Of a DNA stretch of 64,000 nucleotides, positions 12,171-24,949 are shown piece after piece; within the stretch, counting starts at the first letter, position 1; each line of letters starts with the position of its first letter. Position numbers and translations under genes: made by a program. Under the pieces are notes generated by a model that did not search any database, had not been told where the DNA came from, and saw only the letters and a program-made list of their open reading frames with translations. Origin of the DNA: Diphasiastrum complanatum. Taxonomy: Eukaryota > Streptophyta > Lycopodiopsida > Lycopodiales > Lycopodiaceae. The stretch spans positions 46,686,703 through 46,750,702 of the forward strand of contig CM055103.1 of NCBI GenBank assembly GCA_029204225.1, given 5' to 3'.

Positions 12171-12900
12171 TCTTCAATTCGAGAAAACTCAGCCACCAGC
12201 AGGCGTTCCAGTGCCACAACGCTGAAGAGAATTCAATGTCAAGAATTATCTTGAACACAAAATCACTTGAAGATTAAGAACAACATGCAGCGCAAAATCA
12301 CTGCGAACTGATAAAATACCGAATCGCAATGGCACTGCGCAAAACAAATATGTAATTTCACCAGTTTCGAGCTTCTCTTGAAACTATCCTAAATATATTT
12401 GATTTGAAGATTCAGAATCGTACGGAAAATCTACAGTAACTACTTACTCAAAGATTCCACAGTCACTACTCCATCGAGTCCATTCTCAGAATGTATGGTG
12501 GACTCTGAGCCTCTGGACTCTGGACTCTCTGGAGCCTGCAATATCGTTTCTACAGATGGGAAGATAGACAGAAAAAACAGAAACGGTGGTTAAAGAAAAT
12601 AAAAATAATGAGGGCACAAATTTAGAGGGAAAAGCCTTAAAGAGGGCGTGAGAGGTGAACGTGATCCAAAACAGCACGACCACAAAAAAACTCCTGATCA
12701 ATAGTAACATACTCTCTCTCTCAGTCTCAGCTTGAAACGAGTGAATCATGAATGCATGAGCTACAAATAATGATTCAAAACTCACGAAAGGTCACAATAT
12801 AAACCCTGAGGCCAAGGCTCAAGGCCTCAAGTTTCAACCTCAAGCCTCCAGCCACCACTTACACATCGATCGCGGCGAGACGTCGAAACTTGAGAGCCGA
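12171..12900 (-). promoter_or_regulatory. 5' flank of the ERF gene
   Basis: This sequence lies upstream of the ERF start on the minus strand. It contains a short GA-rich run (GAGAGAGAGTATG, complement of 12710-12722), common in plant 5' leaders, and a spurious 99-codon ORF (12486-12785) without homology. No convincing TATA box was found by eye, so transcription-start placement is open. Confidence 0.35.
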
Positions 12901-15640
12901 GACTAGATACAGGTAACGGCAGCACGGCCCCACTCAATCATCTCACGGATCGGCCGAGACTCGACTCTCGAGAGAGCCAATTCCCTCTAGGCTTTCCCTA
13001 TCGACCGCATAGACCTGTACCTTCTCAGGCGAGTGAGCTACCTAGTATTGCAGGAGGAGAAGCGAAGCTGTGAGCGCATGAGCATCCAAGGACATAGACG
13101 ATAGCACCATAGAGTCTAGACTGTCCTTCGCCTTGCCTATCATAAATGGTGGTGTTCGTACCTCCCAGCTAGAAACCTATAACTACGGTCTACACCGTAC
13201 ATATACGGCTCACATACCCTGAGTGCAAAGGCTTAGGCCTTTTTACGAGCTTTACTTAAAAAGGAGGACAGTGGCACTGGGTGCAGATTAGGACACTGCC
13301 TTACTCGCTAACTTTTAACAGTAGCTTATTATTGTTAAGGACGAGCTGAGTTTAGTATGCTGCAACCACCCGGCGGCGCCTCCGCCCTACTTTGAGGCTT
13401 GGCCAGCTTGTGCTTCAGCGTTGGGCCTTCATCTTAGGCCCTTGGGCCTTGCGCCTTGGCCTTTGCAATTTGGAAAGGCATGTAAATAGGTATTAGGGTG
13501 GCTGTTGAACTTTGACTTTTTGGGCAGCGGCCTGATATTTTGGAGTTCTTTTAATCTGGCAGACTAAGCCTACCTGATATTACCTCTGCATCGTATCAAG
13601 TGACTTTGGACGATGCATACATTTATTTAGAATATTCAGGATCCTTGTGCATGGCAAGATCAAATTTCCATTAGTTTTATTATTGTACATGGACTTTCAA
13701 AGTTAGGCACACAAGTTCTAGTGCTAACCTAAACATTTTTCTCAACCAAATCTGAATCTTATTCATGCCTCTAAAAGCAGGTCCCCATGGCCAGAAACGC
13801 CCATCCATCTAGCTCCATGATTTCGATTCACGACGTCCCCAAGGAGTGCATAACAAGAGGAGGCACAAATCTCTCCGTCGGGCTGCCACAGATTTAGAGC
13901 AGTTGAAAATACAGTGATGACCACCCTCTCCCAACCAAGGGAGATTGTGGAAATGCCAATGTGCTGCAAGTCGCGTTGATCACCAACCGGTTAGTCTTTC
14001 TGGCGCATAGCTCCTATAAAATCATGGTCTGTAGCTCCTGTGCGCAGCTCCTCCCGGTCACACCTAGAACTTTTGTTTCTCCGATTGTGCAACTCATGAA
14101 CGACAATTTTCCATGAGGCCTCTATTGAACAGGCCTCTATTAAACTCTTACAGACTCCGGATATTGACCGAACGCATCACGCAGGTTCTTTGGCCCATGG
14201 GGCCCTACCCTAAGTGCAATTTGCAAATGGGAACTTAAAGCATGGCCTACATATTTTGTACCTTTTTAAATCAAGGATGATCTGGTACGTCATATTAACA
14301 TCACAAGATACACATTCATATGATTATTTATTACCTTTGAATATTGTAAGATCTTCAGCTGTTCTATTTATAATATTTGTTTATGGCCAAAGCTCAAAAT
14401 GTCAAGTGCTAGCACTATACAATATGCATCAAAGCATCACATGCACACTCCACCTTACAAAGGAAGAGAAAACTCTAGGTTTATGACATCTTGTTTACTT
14501 TGCAACAAGCATTAAATAGACCATTAATTAGAAGTACTAGTCCAACATCAACCAACTTTATAATTATACTAGTTTATATTTCTCAAGTAAAACCCAAAGA
14601 AGAAATTAGTAAAACTTAGTCTACTACTGAATCCAAAAACAGCATTTCCTATGAAAGAATAAATTCACAAGGAGACATATGGTGTGGTCACATGTATATC
14701 ATACATCTCGAATGTATTCTTGAGATGGGCCTCCACTTTGGGAAGTCCAAGCCTTGGTAATGAATGATTTTTGGGCATGCTAGTATACTCATCAAAGTCT
14801 AGTTTAGTCATTTCCTAGATGACATGCACACTTACCAAAAAACCTAGTTTTACTTGACTAGTTTCAATTAATATCATCCAGATAGAGATTAGATCCAAAA
14901 ATGACCTTAGCCACATCACCTACTTATTCAAAATAGTAAAGATACTATTTTAGGTCTTATTGACATTAAAAAATAAATTTCCAAAAAAAATAAAAATAAA
15001 ACTTTGGCCTCCAAATTGCCAAATGAAACCAACTAAAATATACTTTGACAATTTTCACATTGAGCACTTTCCAATGGTACCATTTTCATCTCAATCGGAA
15101 CTACGATTAAAAAGTTATACTTTTTTTTTGATAGATTGCTTATTTAGACTATGGACAACATGTCATGCATAACTTGATAAGGTAAAATCTCGAAAAGTCA
15201 ATGACCATTTTGATAAATGTCCCCTAATATCATCGAATGTCATATACCCATATCACAACTACCAAATAAAAAAATTAGAGCTAATGAGTGGATAATAATA
15301 AGGTATCAAATAAATCTTACGATGTTGAAAGTATTCATTTAATAGTTGATCCCACACTTTTAGTTACAATACATTAAAAAAATAATACTACAAAATTGAA
15401 AAAAATAATTGAAAGCACTCATGTTGATCTCTACACAACTAATGGCAAAGTAACTAATGGCCAAGGAGAGGGCAATTGGTGGTAGGGTGGACACTATGAC
15501 ATGGACTGGTCTTGATGGGCTTCTCTACGTGGATGGTGTGATTGTCGCCTCTTGCAATTTATGTCCTTTCTCGAGGTAGGTTGCATCAAGCCAACTTGAT
15601 ATGAAAAGAATAGTGTTGGAATTTTTAACCATCAACTTTG
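12901..15640. other. Intergenic, no gene recognised
   Basis: 12.9-13.5 kb is relatively GC-rich (CCTCAAGCCTCCAG-type phrases, GGCGGCGCC near 13371-13379). After about 14.2 kb it becomes AT-rich. Several ORFs of 60-90 codons in both orientations lack motifs. No LTR boundary was found. Confidence 0.45.
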
Positions 15641-15651
15641 GCCTGCAACCT

Positions 15652-15663
15652 ACTCTAATACCA
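15652..15663 (-). other. Primer-binding-site-like motif beside an LTR stub
   Basis: The minus strand reads TGGTATTAGAGT, one or two changes from the TGGTATCAGAGC site complementary to initiator tRNA-Met used by copia elements. TGTGAGAAAATC starts exactly next to it at 15664, as an LTR would. Only about 70 bp of LTR remain before + strand copia sequence begins. Confidence 0.45.
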
Positions 15664-15739
15664 TGTGAGAAAATCAGATCCAAAACATACTTAATGGATC
15701 TAACCATGGTGGTTTGAAGGCAAAGAAGCAATTTGGTGA

Positions 15740-16235
15740 GATTTGTTCAATGTCAAAGTCATAAAGGTTGTCTTATTCTAGATCTAGCTCAAGATCTAAG
15801 ATGCCTTTTCATTTGGTGCATTTGGATGTACATTGTATAGTTCTTTGAGTATTGGAGGAGCAAAGATGTTTGTGACTTGCATTGATGACTTTACTAGATA
15901 TTAATGGAATTATCTTCTACTAAGAGTGAGGATTTCATATTTGATGTCTTTCACAAGTTCAAGAATTCTATAGAGGATCAATTTAACATGAAGATAAAGT
16001 GCTTAAAGTTGGCAAATGAAAACATATCAACAAAGTTCAAAGAGGTTTGTGTGGCACATGGGATCAAGAGAGAGCTTTCAAACTCAAAGGTTCTACATGG
16101 AGTGTAAGAGAGGAAGGTCACTCTATTTGAAACAGCTAAAACCATGAGGGTGAATGCAGATCTTCCTAAGTCATTTTGGGGTGAAGCTGTGATGTGTGCT
16201 AACTTTGTTTGCAATAGGTACTCAAATGAAGACTT
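15740..16235 (+). pseudogene. Copia integrase fragment
   Basis: Frame-shifted translation gives PFHLVHLDVHC, then GGAKMFVTCIDDFTRY, matching the copia integrase core, followed by stops. Later HGIKREL, then ERK(V)TLFETAKTMRVNADLPKSFWGEAVMCANFVCNR matches the EHGIKRE...AERKN...FWGEA stretch. Key residues are scattered over several frames, so this is a relic. It is joined at about 16240 to the unrelated accessory ORF remnant. Confidence 0.75.
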
Positions 16236-16249
16236 GGATGGTAAGAGTT

Positions 16250-17029
16250 CAAATTCTAGTTTCGGTCATGCCGCAGTTCTCCCCTCCGCACCAAGCCGAC
16301 GAACCTATGGATACAGGGTTGGATTCGGGCATAGACCAGAGTGGAGCCCCTAAAGTCACAGAAGAACAGCTAGCTCCACAGGCAACGCAACTAGGTCCGT
16401 CTTCATCAAAGACCACACCATTCTTCATAAGATCAATCAGCGTCGAGGACCAGATCTAGAGCTTTTTAGCGCAACCACCTCATGAGTCCTCTTGTGGTGG
16501 TTGGATCCTCAAGTTTAAGACCTCTGAAATAGAGGCCCACAAAGAATTGGATAAAATACCCGCATTGGGAGAGTAGCCAGTTTGGAGAGTTACAGTTTTT
16601 GAGAAAACTCCAGAATCCATTAGGAGTTATGTGGCCAGCCCTCGCCAATTGCACGTAGATCTATATTACATACCAATGTCGCGCATGAATAAATGGAAGG
16701 ATTTGGAATTGGCCATGGACAAAGTTACGATCCATACACCAAATTGGCCAATAATCCACCAATCTTACAATTGAAAAATTTCAGTGGATTTCCACCGGGC
16801 ACTACAAGCATACCAGTGGGAGTATATACACTCTCCCGATCCGACAGTGAGGCAATCGGCGCTCTTTGCAAAAGATTTGACTCTCTTGGCATCCGTGGCA
16901 ACGGGATGGGATGATTGTCTTCCTCCTTTGGTATTCGATCCAAATAAGCCAATGGCGTCAGAGAGCATTAAGGATCAATTGTCGATGGCCAGATTGTATT
17001 TTTGTGCAGCAATCATGGGAGGCTCCTAA
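16250..17029 (+). pseudogene. Unrecognised accessory ORF remnant upstream of an LTR (copy 1)
   Basis: One frame reads about 260 codons with three stops (TAG at 16457-16459 and 16574-16576, TGA at 16772-16774). Order: Pro/Ser/Gln-rich start; CGGWILKFKTSEIEAHKEL; an aromatic middle (RSYVASPRQLHVDLYYIPMS); a C-terminal block with TGWDDCLPPLVFDPNKP and ARLYFCAAI. The minus-strand ORF at 21787-22632 has the same blocks in the same order (GGYILLDLDQCQTHKEAV; WDRGLPPIVLDINKP; ARLYYRAAL), so this is a repeated protein family. It ends 216 bp before an LTR. I do not recognise the family; by position it is an accessory ORF of an LTR retroelement. Confidence 0.6.
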
Positions 17030-17244
17030 GAATCTCAATTCACAGCCTGGACAACTTCAAAGTGGATCGTCGAAGCCCACCATTGTTTTTTGTTGCACAA
17101 TTTAGATTTCAACACTGCCCAACTCGATTTCATGGAGAAGGTGCAATATCGTTTAATAACTATTCGTTGTGAACCAAATAAAGGCCCACAGTAACAACAT
17201 CTCACAGGTGTCATGGGATCGCCACCAGTTTTGGTGGGGGATAC

Positions 17245-17880
17245 TGTTGGAGGGTTTGCAAATCCCGAGGCAACCCTAACCCTAGTTAATAAGTGAGAGG
17301 GATTTGACACCCTGCGTGTGTAAGTCCAACCCAATGATCACATAGATATTTGATTAATTAGAAAGTCAATAAAAAGACTTTAGACCTTTTTGCAGGACTT
17401 TTAATGTCGTAAGGCCTAAATGTCTAGTAAATAAAGTTGGGTTTCTCTCCAATTTGAATGGTTCCCACTCTTTTTTTAAATTTGAATAATTAAGGAGGTA
17501 GAAATGGATCAATAGGATTTAGAGGCCAGGGTCCTCCTCTCTACTATAAAAAGAGACCAACTCGAGTTCCTACAGATGGACATATCTTCATTTCAATAAA
17601 GCGGATTGTCTCTCTTGTAAAATGGATTTATGAATGTCCTTGCTCTCTATCACTTTTCCTCCATCTCTCATGGTTTAGTTGGAAATTTTAACTTTTGTAT
17701 GAAATTAACTCTTCAAATGTACCTACCTTTGAAACTAAAGAAAACTCTACAGTTTTACCAATTAATTCTTTGCAAATATTGTTGTCTTTCTTTGAAAGTC
17801 AAGTTGCAAGGCTTGCCAAAAACCTATAATCCCATAAAAAAAAGCATATAGAATTTTTGATTCACCTACCAACAAATTTT
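17245..17880 (+). repeat. LTR with polypurine tract (gypsy-like), right end uncertain
   Basis: GGTGGGGGATAC (17233-17244), a plant gypsy-like polypurine tract, precedes TGTTGGAGGGTTTGCAAATC. A related LTR lies on the minus strand with its first base at 47641 (TGTTGGAAGGTTTGCGGATC); similarity runs through AGTCAATAAAA and CTTTTTGC(A/G)GGACTTTTAATG to TGTCCTTGCTCTCTA near 17645. TATAAAAAGAG at 17545-17555 is a likely promoter element and AATAAA a likely poly(A) signal. The 3' boundary was not fixed. Confidence 0.65.
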
Positions 17881-17889
17881 TTGTAGGTT

Positions 17890-20500
17890 TTGGCAACCTT
17901 AGCCCCTTATAGGCTTTGAACTTATAGAATATTAATATCTAGGTTCGTAATCCGTAGTTCAGAGCAATTAAATGTTTTTAGCTTAAGATTTTAATACTAG
18001 ACTCTAGTACATTTTTTGCTTGACATATAGTGAAGTTTTATTTGAGTCGCTTGTTAAGCCATAAAGACCATACAAGTATTTCTAGATCATTAACAAACTT
18101 CAATACAAATAAAAATCCACATATCGAACTTTTTGATAATGACACATAAAATTGGAAGTCACATGAAAAAGAGTTTTTCTTAAAAAATTGAGCCATCTTG
18201 AAACAAATTTTTTTTAGAGCCTTCTCAATATAAAGCCTATGGCTTTGGGCTCATGAATTACTAAAAAACATATGAAAATTTCTTTTAATAAAATTTGTGT
18301 TAGCCTATAAAAGCATTGATTTTTTCAACTTATAATGCCAAAGCTTAGCTTGGCCTTGCATGCGTGCTTGGGAAAACCAGCAAACTATAGGAATGGAACC
18401 GACAAGTTTTCTAACAAATCGGCATCATCAAATCTCTGAAATTTTTTATACAAATATATACACCTTTTAATATGTAAAAGTCTTAAAAAAAAATTGAGAA
18501 GCTATATGAAATGCAGTTTTTTTTTGGAGGATTACGCAAAAGAAGTTTCCGTAGCACTGCGTTGCAATGTCAAGAGTCAAGACCCGAGATGAAATGATCC
18601 AGCCACACCCTGGTGATGGACTGAGAGTCGCGAATCTCATCATTTGGAGGCTGCCCAAACTTCAAAGGGCGAGGAACTCCGATTCTCCTGCGGTCCATCC
18701 TCAAGGCTCCATCCTCTTCCTTCCCTGCTTCCAAGTTCTGAGTCCTCATTCAGGGTCCTTGCCTGTTTCTGACTCCCTGGAGCCTCATCTAGATGCATAA
18801 ACTATAAACTCCAAGCTTTGTCCAACGGGCTCGAGACTCGAGAGTCGCGAAGCCGCAATACTGCCGCGCAGTGCGCAATGAACTCTGAAGCTTGATTGGC
18901 GGGCGCCAGGAGAGGGACGAAGATTCATGGACTCTAGACGGGATCTGGATTCTGGCTTACTCCGAGCTGGACTCCCTCAGGAATCTGGATTCTGGATGGA
19001 CAGGACACAGACCCCCGTCGCAGCGCTCTCCTGGATCCCACGGGTGATGGCCATAGCCCAGGCCGCACTCACACACAAACACTACAGTCCACGACTGCTG
19101 GTGCCTGACAGTGGGCAGTGGGCAGGACCCAAAAGTGCAGGGTGCATCGGACCGGACACTAGAGCCGTCGGCGGCCCCTTCCTCTGACCTCCCTCCAACT
19201 CTCTAGAGGCTAGCCTCTCGCGTTCCCTCCTCGGCTCCTCCAAGGCTCCAAAGAGTCCAAACGTCCAAACTCCAAACCAGTGGGCACACGTCCCAACACA
19301 CGCCGCCCTCCTTTCGTAGTTCGTAGTTCGCAGTTCGTACGTAGAGTGTAGAACAAGAGGGAGAGGAAGGCTCAATGCTGGATCGTCCAGCTCGAGTCAC
19401 CATGAAATATAATGATCATGGCGGCGCTCCTCTCCCAGCTGCAGCCTGGCAGTGCCATGATCCATCCATTCTAGCCTCGGCGCCCTGGAGCGCCACGTTT
19501 ACAATCAGGCCATCCACGTGACAGTTATAAGGAGCACAGGAGGAGAGGAGAGGAGGTCATCTGCTGGCTGGAGGATCTAATCTTCAGGAATCAGATCTAT
19601 TGCTAGATACGATATGACATTATGACGGGTTGATGACCACCCTTTTTTGGTTCCAATATCCATAGGCCTCTGGCCTCCTTGATAAAATATAACTGTTTTC
19701 TGGTATGTATGTTCATGTGTGATTATAAGGTCCATTTCGCATTACATGCCTAGTAAGTTTAAAATTTAAAATAGAGCTCTTCTATCGCATTACCATGCCT
19801 AGTAACTCCAAAAATTTAAAATACAGCTCTTCTATTGGATAGCTTGTGATCCTGAATCATGATGTCCTCTGTGTGATCATAAATCATGATGTCCTACGAA
19901 TATGGTATTCACTTGGTTTTAGCGTTGCCACCAAGCAATAAGCTATTGTGATCATATGCTAAAAGTTCATGTGTTTCTAGAAAAAGAAAAAAGAAAAAAT
20001 GTTCATCATTCATGTGTCATTCATGATTCAATGTTGGGGAGTTTGGGTAGAACACTATTTTTTTATCTATTTGGGATTGGAATCTTTTATTAGAATTATT
20101 TTGAAATATTTGAGTTGTTCAGTCACCTCAAAACAAAAAATTGCAATATCAAATGTCAACTTAATTTTAAATCTGTCCAAAAGAGAACATACTATCTTGA
20201 AGAATCTCTCCAAGGTGATGTCTCTTTTGAATGAGTTTGATCTTGATTCTCATATTCATGTTTTCTCTTGCATGGTAATCTAATTTTTTATTTCCATTTT
20301 CAACATCACGGTGCACATCAAAACTCTGAGAGATCATCCTTATTAGCTTGTTTTCATCTTGACATGTCACCTTTCAAAAGACCTAAGAGAAGTATTTTTG
20401 AAAAATTGATTTTCAAAATTTATATGGCAATCAAATTTTCTTATCTATGTTGAAATGCTTGCTTCATTTTCAAAGAATTTTTTTTTTACGTATGTCCTCA
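17890..20500. other. Intergenic; AT-rich then a GC-richer island
   Basis: 17.9-18.5 kb is AT-rich without ORFs. 18.56-19.56 kb is GC-richer, with ORFs of 77-97 codons in both orientations that carry no known motif. Short repeats of AGTTCGT occur near 19316-19336. From 19.6 kb it is AT-rich again. No RNA gene or LTR end was found. Confidence 0.45.
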
Positions 20501-20512
20501 CTAGTATGAAGA

Positions 20513-20870
20513 TTGGAGTTAAAGAAAGAAAATGAAATCATAACTAGCAAACCATCATTTTCAAAGAACTACGAGGTTTTAAAAGTCAATAGTCTTCAAA
20601 CCCTCCAGAAAGATGTTATAGTTGAAAGTCATAAGGCCATAGCACGACAACAACCTAATCGTTTCATCCCTCAGACGTATATTATCAGTCATGATGAACC
20701 TGCATCAGTTGCAGAAGCATTTTCAATGTCAGATGCAAACAAACGAAAAGCTGCCATGGACGTTGAGTACAACTCATTGATGAAGAACAAGCCTGGAGTC
20801 TTGTTGATCCTCCCGTAGGTATAAAATTGATTGACACATGGATCTTCAATGAAGCACAAAATAACATATA
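20513..20870 (+). pseudogene. Copia pol fragment (linker before RT)
   Basis: The frame contains DEPASVAEAFSMSDANKRKA, AAMDVEYNSLMKN, then after a stop IKLIDTWIFNEAQ. This matches the region just N-terminal to copia RT (EPxSxxEA...W..AM..E...L..N.TW...G.K.I..KWIF). The RT itself is absent; LTR-like sequence in the opposite orientation follows. Confidence 0.6.
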
Positions 20871-20945
20871 AATGATAAAGTACCATACCACCTTTCAAAA
20901 TAACATATAAATGATAAAGTACCATACCATACCACCTTTCACATG
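20858..20945. repeat. 41-bp tandem duplication in LTR-derived sequence
   Basis: AAATAACATATAAATGATAA...CCACCTTTC occurs twice back to back; the second copy has an extra ATACC. The following CACATGTGTGGATCC matches an internal part of the 40337/45516 LTR family, so the duplication sits in an LTR fragment. Confidence 0.75.
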
Positions 20946-20979
20946 TGTGGATCCAATACACCACCTAAAATAGCATTTT

Positions 20980-21579
20980 ACACACAAAAATTCACAATAT
21001 CAACAAGGCCATGCACAAATGATTAACACCCAAAAGGGATTGAGAACGGAAATTGCGGCTAAACTAAGCATAGAGCAATTGAAAACATGCCACAATGAAA
21101 AACCAATAAAAGGAGGCAAGAGGAGGCCCGAGCAGCTTCCTTCAAGCTATGCACTTTCCAATGGGAACACAAAGAAATAGAATGATATAATCTCAAAGAG
21201 AGAGCAATTTAGCATAATCTCAAAGTGTTTTTTACAAGGCAAATAACTCTCCTTTTATGGCAAGGAGGTCTTCCATAAGTATCCACTAACTTATGGAACT
21301 AATCTATTTCTAGACTTTCTAGAACTTCTAACTTAGGATTTAGAATTTCAAAGTTTCTTAACTTAGAAAAACTTAAGACAAAATATTTCTAATCTTAAGT
21401 TTCCTAAGTCTAAGTTTAAGTTATTTTATTATTTTTTAAGCTTCTACTCATGGGCTTACAAACACATGCCATGGCGGAAGTTTATTAACAGACACTCGTA
21501 CGTGGACTTACAAAACACATGCCACGGAGTTTTATTTCTTTCTTTTTTATTTATTTTTATGTTAGCACAGATGTTAACA
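20980..21579 (-). repeat. LTR (minus), downstream of accessory ORF copy 2
   Basis: On the minus strand GGAGGGGGATGA is followed by TGTTAACATCTGTGC, a polypurine tract and LTR start with first base 21579. The LTR contains CATAAAAGG (about 21250) as a TATA-like box and a short direct repeat CATGTGTTTTGTAAG / CATGTGTTTGTAAG. The far end is estimated at about 20980. Confidence 0.55.
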
Positions 21580-21786
21580 TCATCCCCCTCCTTATCGGAT
21601 TGGTGGTCCCACAGCAATCGAAGCCTTTTCTTCCTGGATCTTTTGTGCTTCTTGGAGGCGAGACTGTTGATGTCGGGAGTGGTAGATTGTGGTGCCGATG
21701 CCCTCCATCATTTGTTACCGTAGTTTGTTCAGGAAGGGCATTGGTTTGTAATAATGGAGCATACCTTGTAGAAAGTTGTAGGTTTT

Positions 21787-22910
21787 TCATAGCTCCACCA
21801 TATCAACGTGCAGGGCTGAAGTGAGTGCAGCGCGATAATAAAGCCTTGCTACGCTGATGTGGTCTTCTTGCGTTCGCAGTGGTTTATTGATATCAAGGAC
21901 TATTGGGGGTAGCCCTCGATCCCAAAAACCCTTGAGTTCTGCTAGAAATGCTACCAGGCCGCAATTGTCCGCAAAATATCTGACGTCGCGATCAGGGTTG
22001 CCATGGTGCTTCTGGTAGAATACACAGCAGTTGGTGACCATGTCTTCGGCTAAGTTGCCAGTATTGACGCTTGTGAGCTTGGGCCAAAATATCCTATTCT
22101 TGACCTTGGTGGCAGGAAACGATTCTCGCCTCGCTACTGGATAGTAATAAGGATTTGTGCGCATATAGGAGGGAGCTTAGATATACCGTGCCATCGAGGT
22201 CTTACTTTGTAGGAAGAGCTGATGGTGCTAGAGAGGTTGTGGATCTAGGAGTTTGACTGCTTCTTTATGTGTTTGACACTGGTCCAAATCTAGCAATATG
22301 TAGCCACCTCGCTCTTTTGTTGTTGGATATTTCTTGGCAAACTCTTGAGAGCCGCGCAAATCCTTGCTTGGTTCTATGGGTGTGATTCTGTGCCGGATGG
22401 TTGGTGCTTTAGAAGCAATCTCATGTTGAATTTGGGGATCAGGTTCATGAGAGAGTGGAGGGGAAGGGTTAGCTTTAGCAATTCTTTGTGACTCAGGAGA
22501 AAATTGACATTGAATAGATGGGGGGTTAGTGGTGTCAAGAGAGTTAAAGACGGTGGAAGGAAAAAGATAATGTTGGGAGCTGGTACCACCAGAGCCTGAT
22601 GGATTGGTTGGTGCTTGAGCTCCTTGCCCCAAGGGTTGGCCTTGAAAGGAGGATCCTTGAGTAGCAAGAGGAGGCTGTTAGAATCCTACTCCATCTCCAC
22701 CATCTGATCCATCAAAGTGGTGTTCGGAATCATGGAACTGGGCGTGCTTTGCATGAACAGACGGCGTTGACTAGACAACTGCCTTTAACCGTTCTTCCAA
22801 GGTGGCAATGTGCTGGTTCAGGGCCTCGACGGAAGTAATGTATGATTGTTGTAATTTTGTGTGCTGCTCCGTCGTGGCTTTCAAGTTTTGGGCCAGCGTT
22901 TGATAAGCCA
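21787..22910 (-). pseudogene. Unrecognised accessory ORF remnant (copy 2), coiled coil plus C-terminal block
   Basis: Minus-strand order: a coiled coil at about 22910-22770 (AYQTLAQNLKATTEQHTKLQ, EALNQHIATLEERLKAVV); a Pro/Ser/Gln-rich linker; GGYILLDLDQCQTHKEAV; then after two in-frame stops a 125-aa block ending WDRGLPPIVLDINKP...ISVARLYYRAAL. The pieces 22632-22228 and 22164-21787 are in the same frame. Blocks and order match the + strand copy at 16250-17029, and the stop is 207 bp before an LTR, as there (215 bp). The protein family is unknown to me. Coding bias towards Pro/Ser/Gln and the coiled coil suggest a structural or nucleic-acid-binding accessory product rather than an enzyme; this is inference. 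Confidence 0.6.
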
Positions 22911-23049
22911 CTACTGGAATGGGAGGTCATTGACAACAATTTCATAGGTTGGATGGCGATTTCTAATATAGGGGTTTTACTGAATGGAGCTCAACATCAC
23001 ATACATGTATGTCTTTGGCATCAAGCATGTACAATTTGCTTAAATGTGT

Positions 23050-23728
<679 letters not shown>

Positions 23729-23734
23729 CTCCCT

Positions 23735-24835
23735 CTTCAACTAGTTTTAGCATAGATTTGAAAATACACCAAGTGATGTTCTATGCTTTGTGTACAAGTC
23801 TTTTCCCAGTGGTTTGGTGAAGATATCAGCTACACATTCCTTTGATGAAATATGTTGAAGCTCCACCTCCTTTGCCATGACTTGCTCCCTCACAAAATGA
23901 TATGACACCTCAATATGTTTGTTCCTTGCATGAAAGATAGGATTGCTTGCCAATCTTTGGGCTGAAAGGTTGTCACAAAAGATGATTGGACTCTCTGAAA
24001 ACCCCAGCAAGTGAAGATCTCTCACCATCCTTTTGATCCATAACATTTCCTTTGTGCATGATGTAAGTGCTTTGTACTCGGCCTCACTAGATGACAATGA
24101 GATTGTAGCTTGTTTCTTTGACGTCCAGGAGATAGCTCCATTACCTATGAAAATAGCATATGCATTAATGGATTTCCTATCTATTTGATCTCCAGCAAAG
24201 TCCGAATCTGAAAATCCAAACAGGTTAGATTATGATCCCTCATAAAGAATGTCATAATCTCTAGATCCTAAGATGTACCTCAAGACTCTCTTTCTTAGCT
24301 TCCAATGCTCCACACTAGGATCTTGCATATATTGGCTTAATCTACCAACACAATAGCTTAGATCGAGTCTTGTGATGGTTAGATAAATGAGTGAACCAAC
24401 TAGCTTTACAGTGAGCTTTACATTTCACTCCATAGTTGTATCACAAGGCTTTCCATCTACCATATGAAATCTTTTTAGAATAGAGTTAGCATACTTCACT
24501 TGACAAATGAAAGTAGATTGAGAAAATCTAAACATTTCTATTCCCAAGATATAATGCAAATGTCCAAGATCATGCTCCTCAAACTCCTCCTTGAGTGCAA
24601 TCTTGATCTCATCAATATCTTGATTGTTGCCTCCACTCAATACGATATCATCCACATAGTAGAATCATTTCCAGCAAACCTATAATATAGTTAATGTTCA
24701 TACTCACTGATAACAAAGTTTTGAAAAAGTAGAAATGTGTTAAGCTTAGCATACCAACTCCTTGCGGCTCGCTTAAGATCATACAAACTCTTTTGTAGAA
24801 AAAAAGACATGATTTGGCCTCCCATGTGAGTTGTA
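23735..24835 (-). pseudogene. Copia RT/RNase H remnant (minus)
   Basis: Minus-strand pieces in order: KLNTFLLFQNFVISEYEH; YVDD(I)VLSGGNNQD with the catalytic YVDD intact (about 24660); EEHDLGHLHYILGIE; then RNase H SSSEAEYKALTSCTKEMLW and NPIFHARNKHIEVSYHF...ADIFTKPLG, ending beside the LTR. Several frames and stops are needed. The upstream RT start and integrase are missing here; an integrase piece of the same orientation lies at 26144-26385, across an inserted segment. Confidence 0.85.
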
Positions 24836-24876
24836 GCCCTCGGTGTGAAGAATTGAAAAAGATTATCTATGTTAGA

Positions 24877-24934
24877 TATGGTCCAATCATAGTTAAGCAT
24901 AGTGGTAGCTCGTGAATCTACTAGTATCATTGTA
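24877..24934. repeat. 58-bp direct repeat, left copy
   Basis: TATGGTCCAATCATAGTTAA...AGTATCATTGTA. It is repeated at 26086-26143 with one substitution (G/A). Confidence 0.9.
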
Positions 24935-24949
24935 CCTCTCATTTGGATC

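Noticed and set aside
12486-12785. 99-aa minus-strand ORF upstream of the ERF
   Set aside because: No family resemblance; lies in the probable leader/promoter region.
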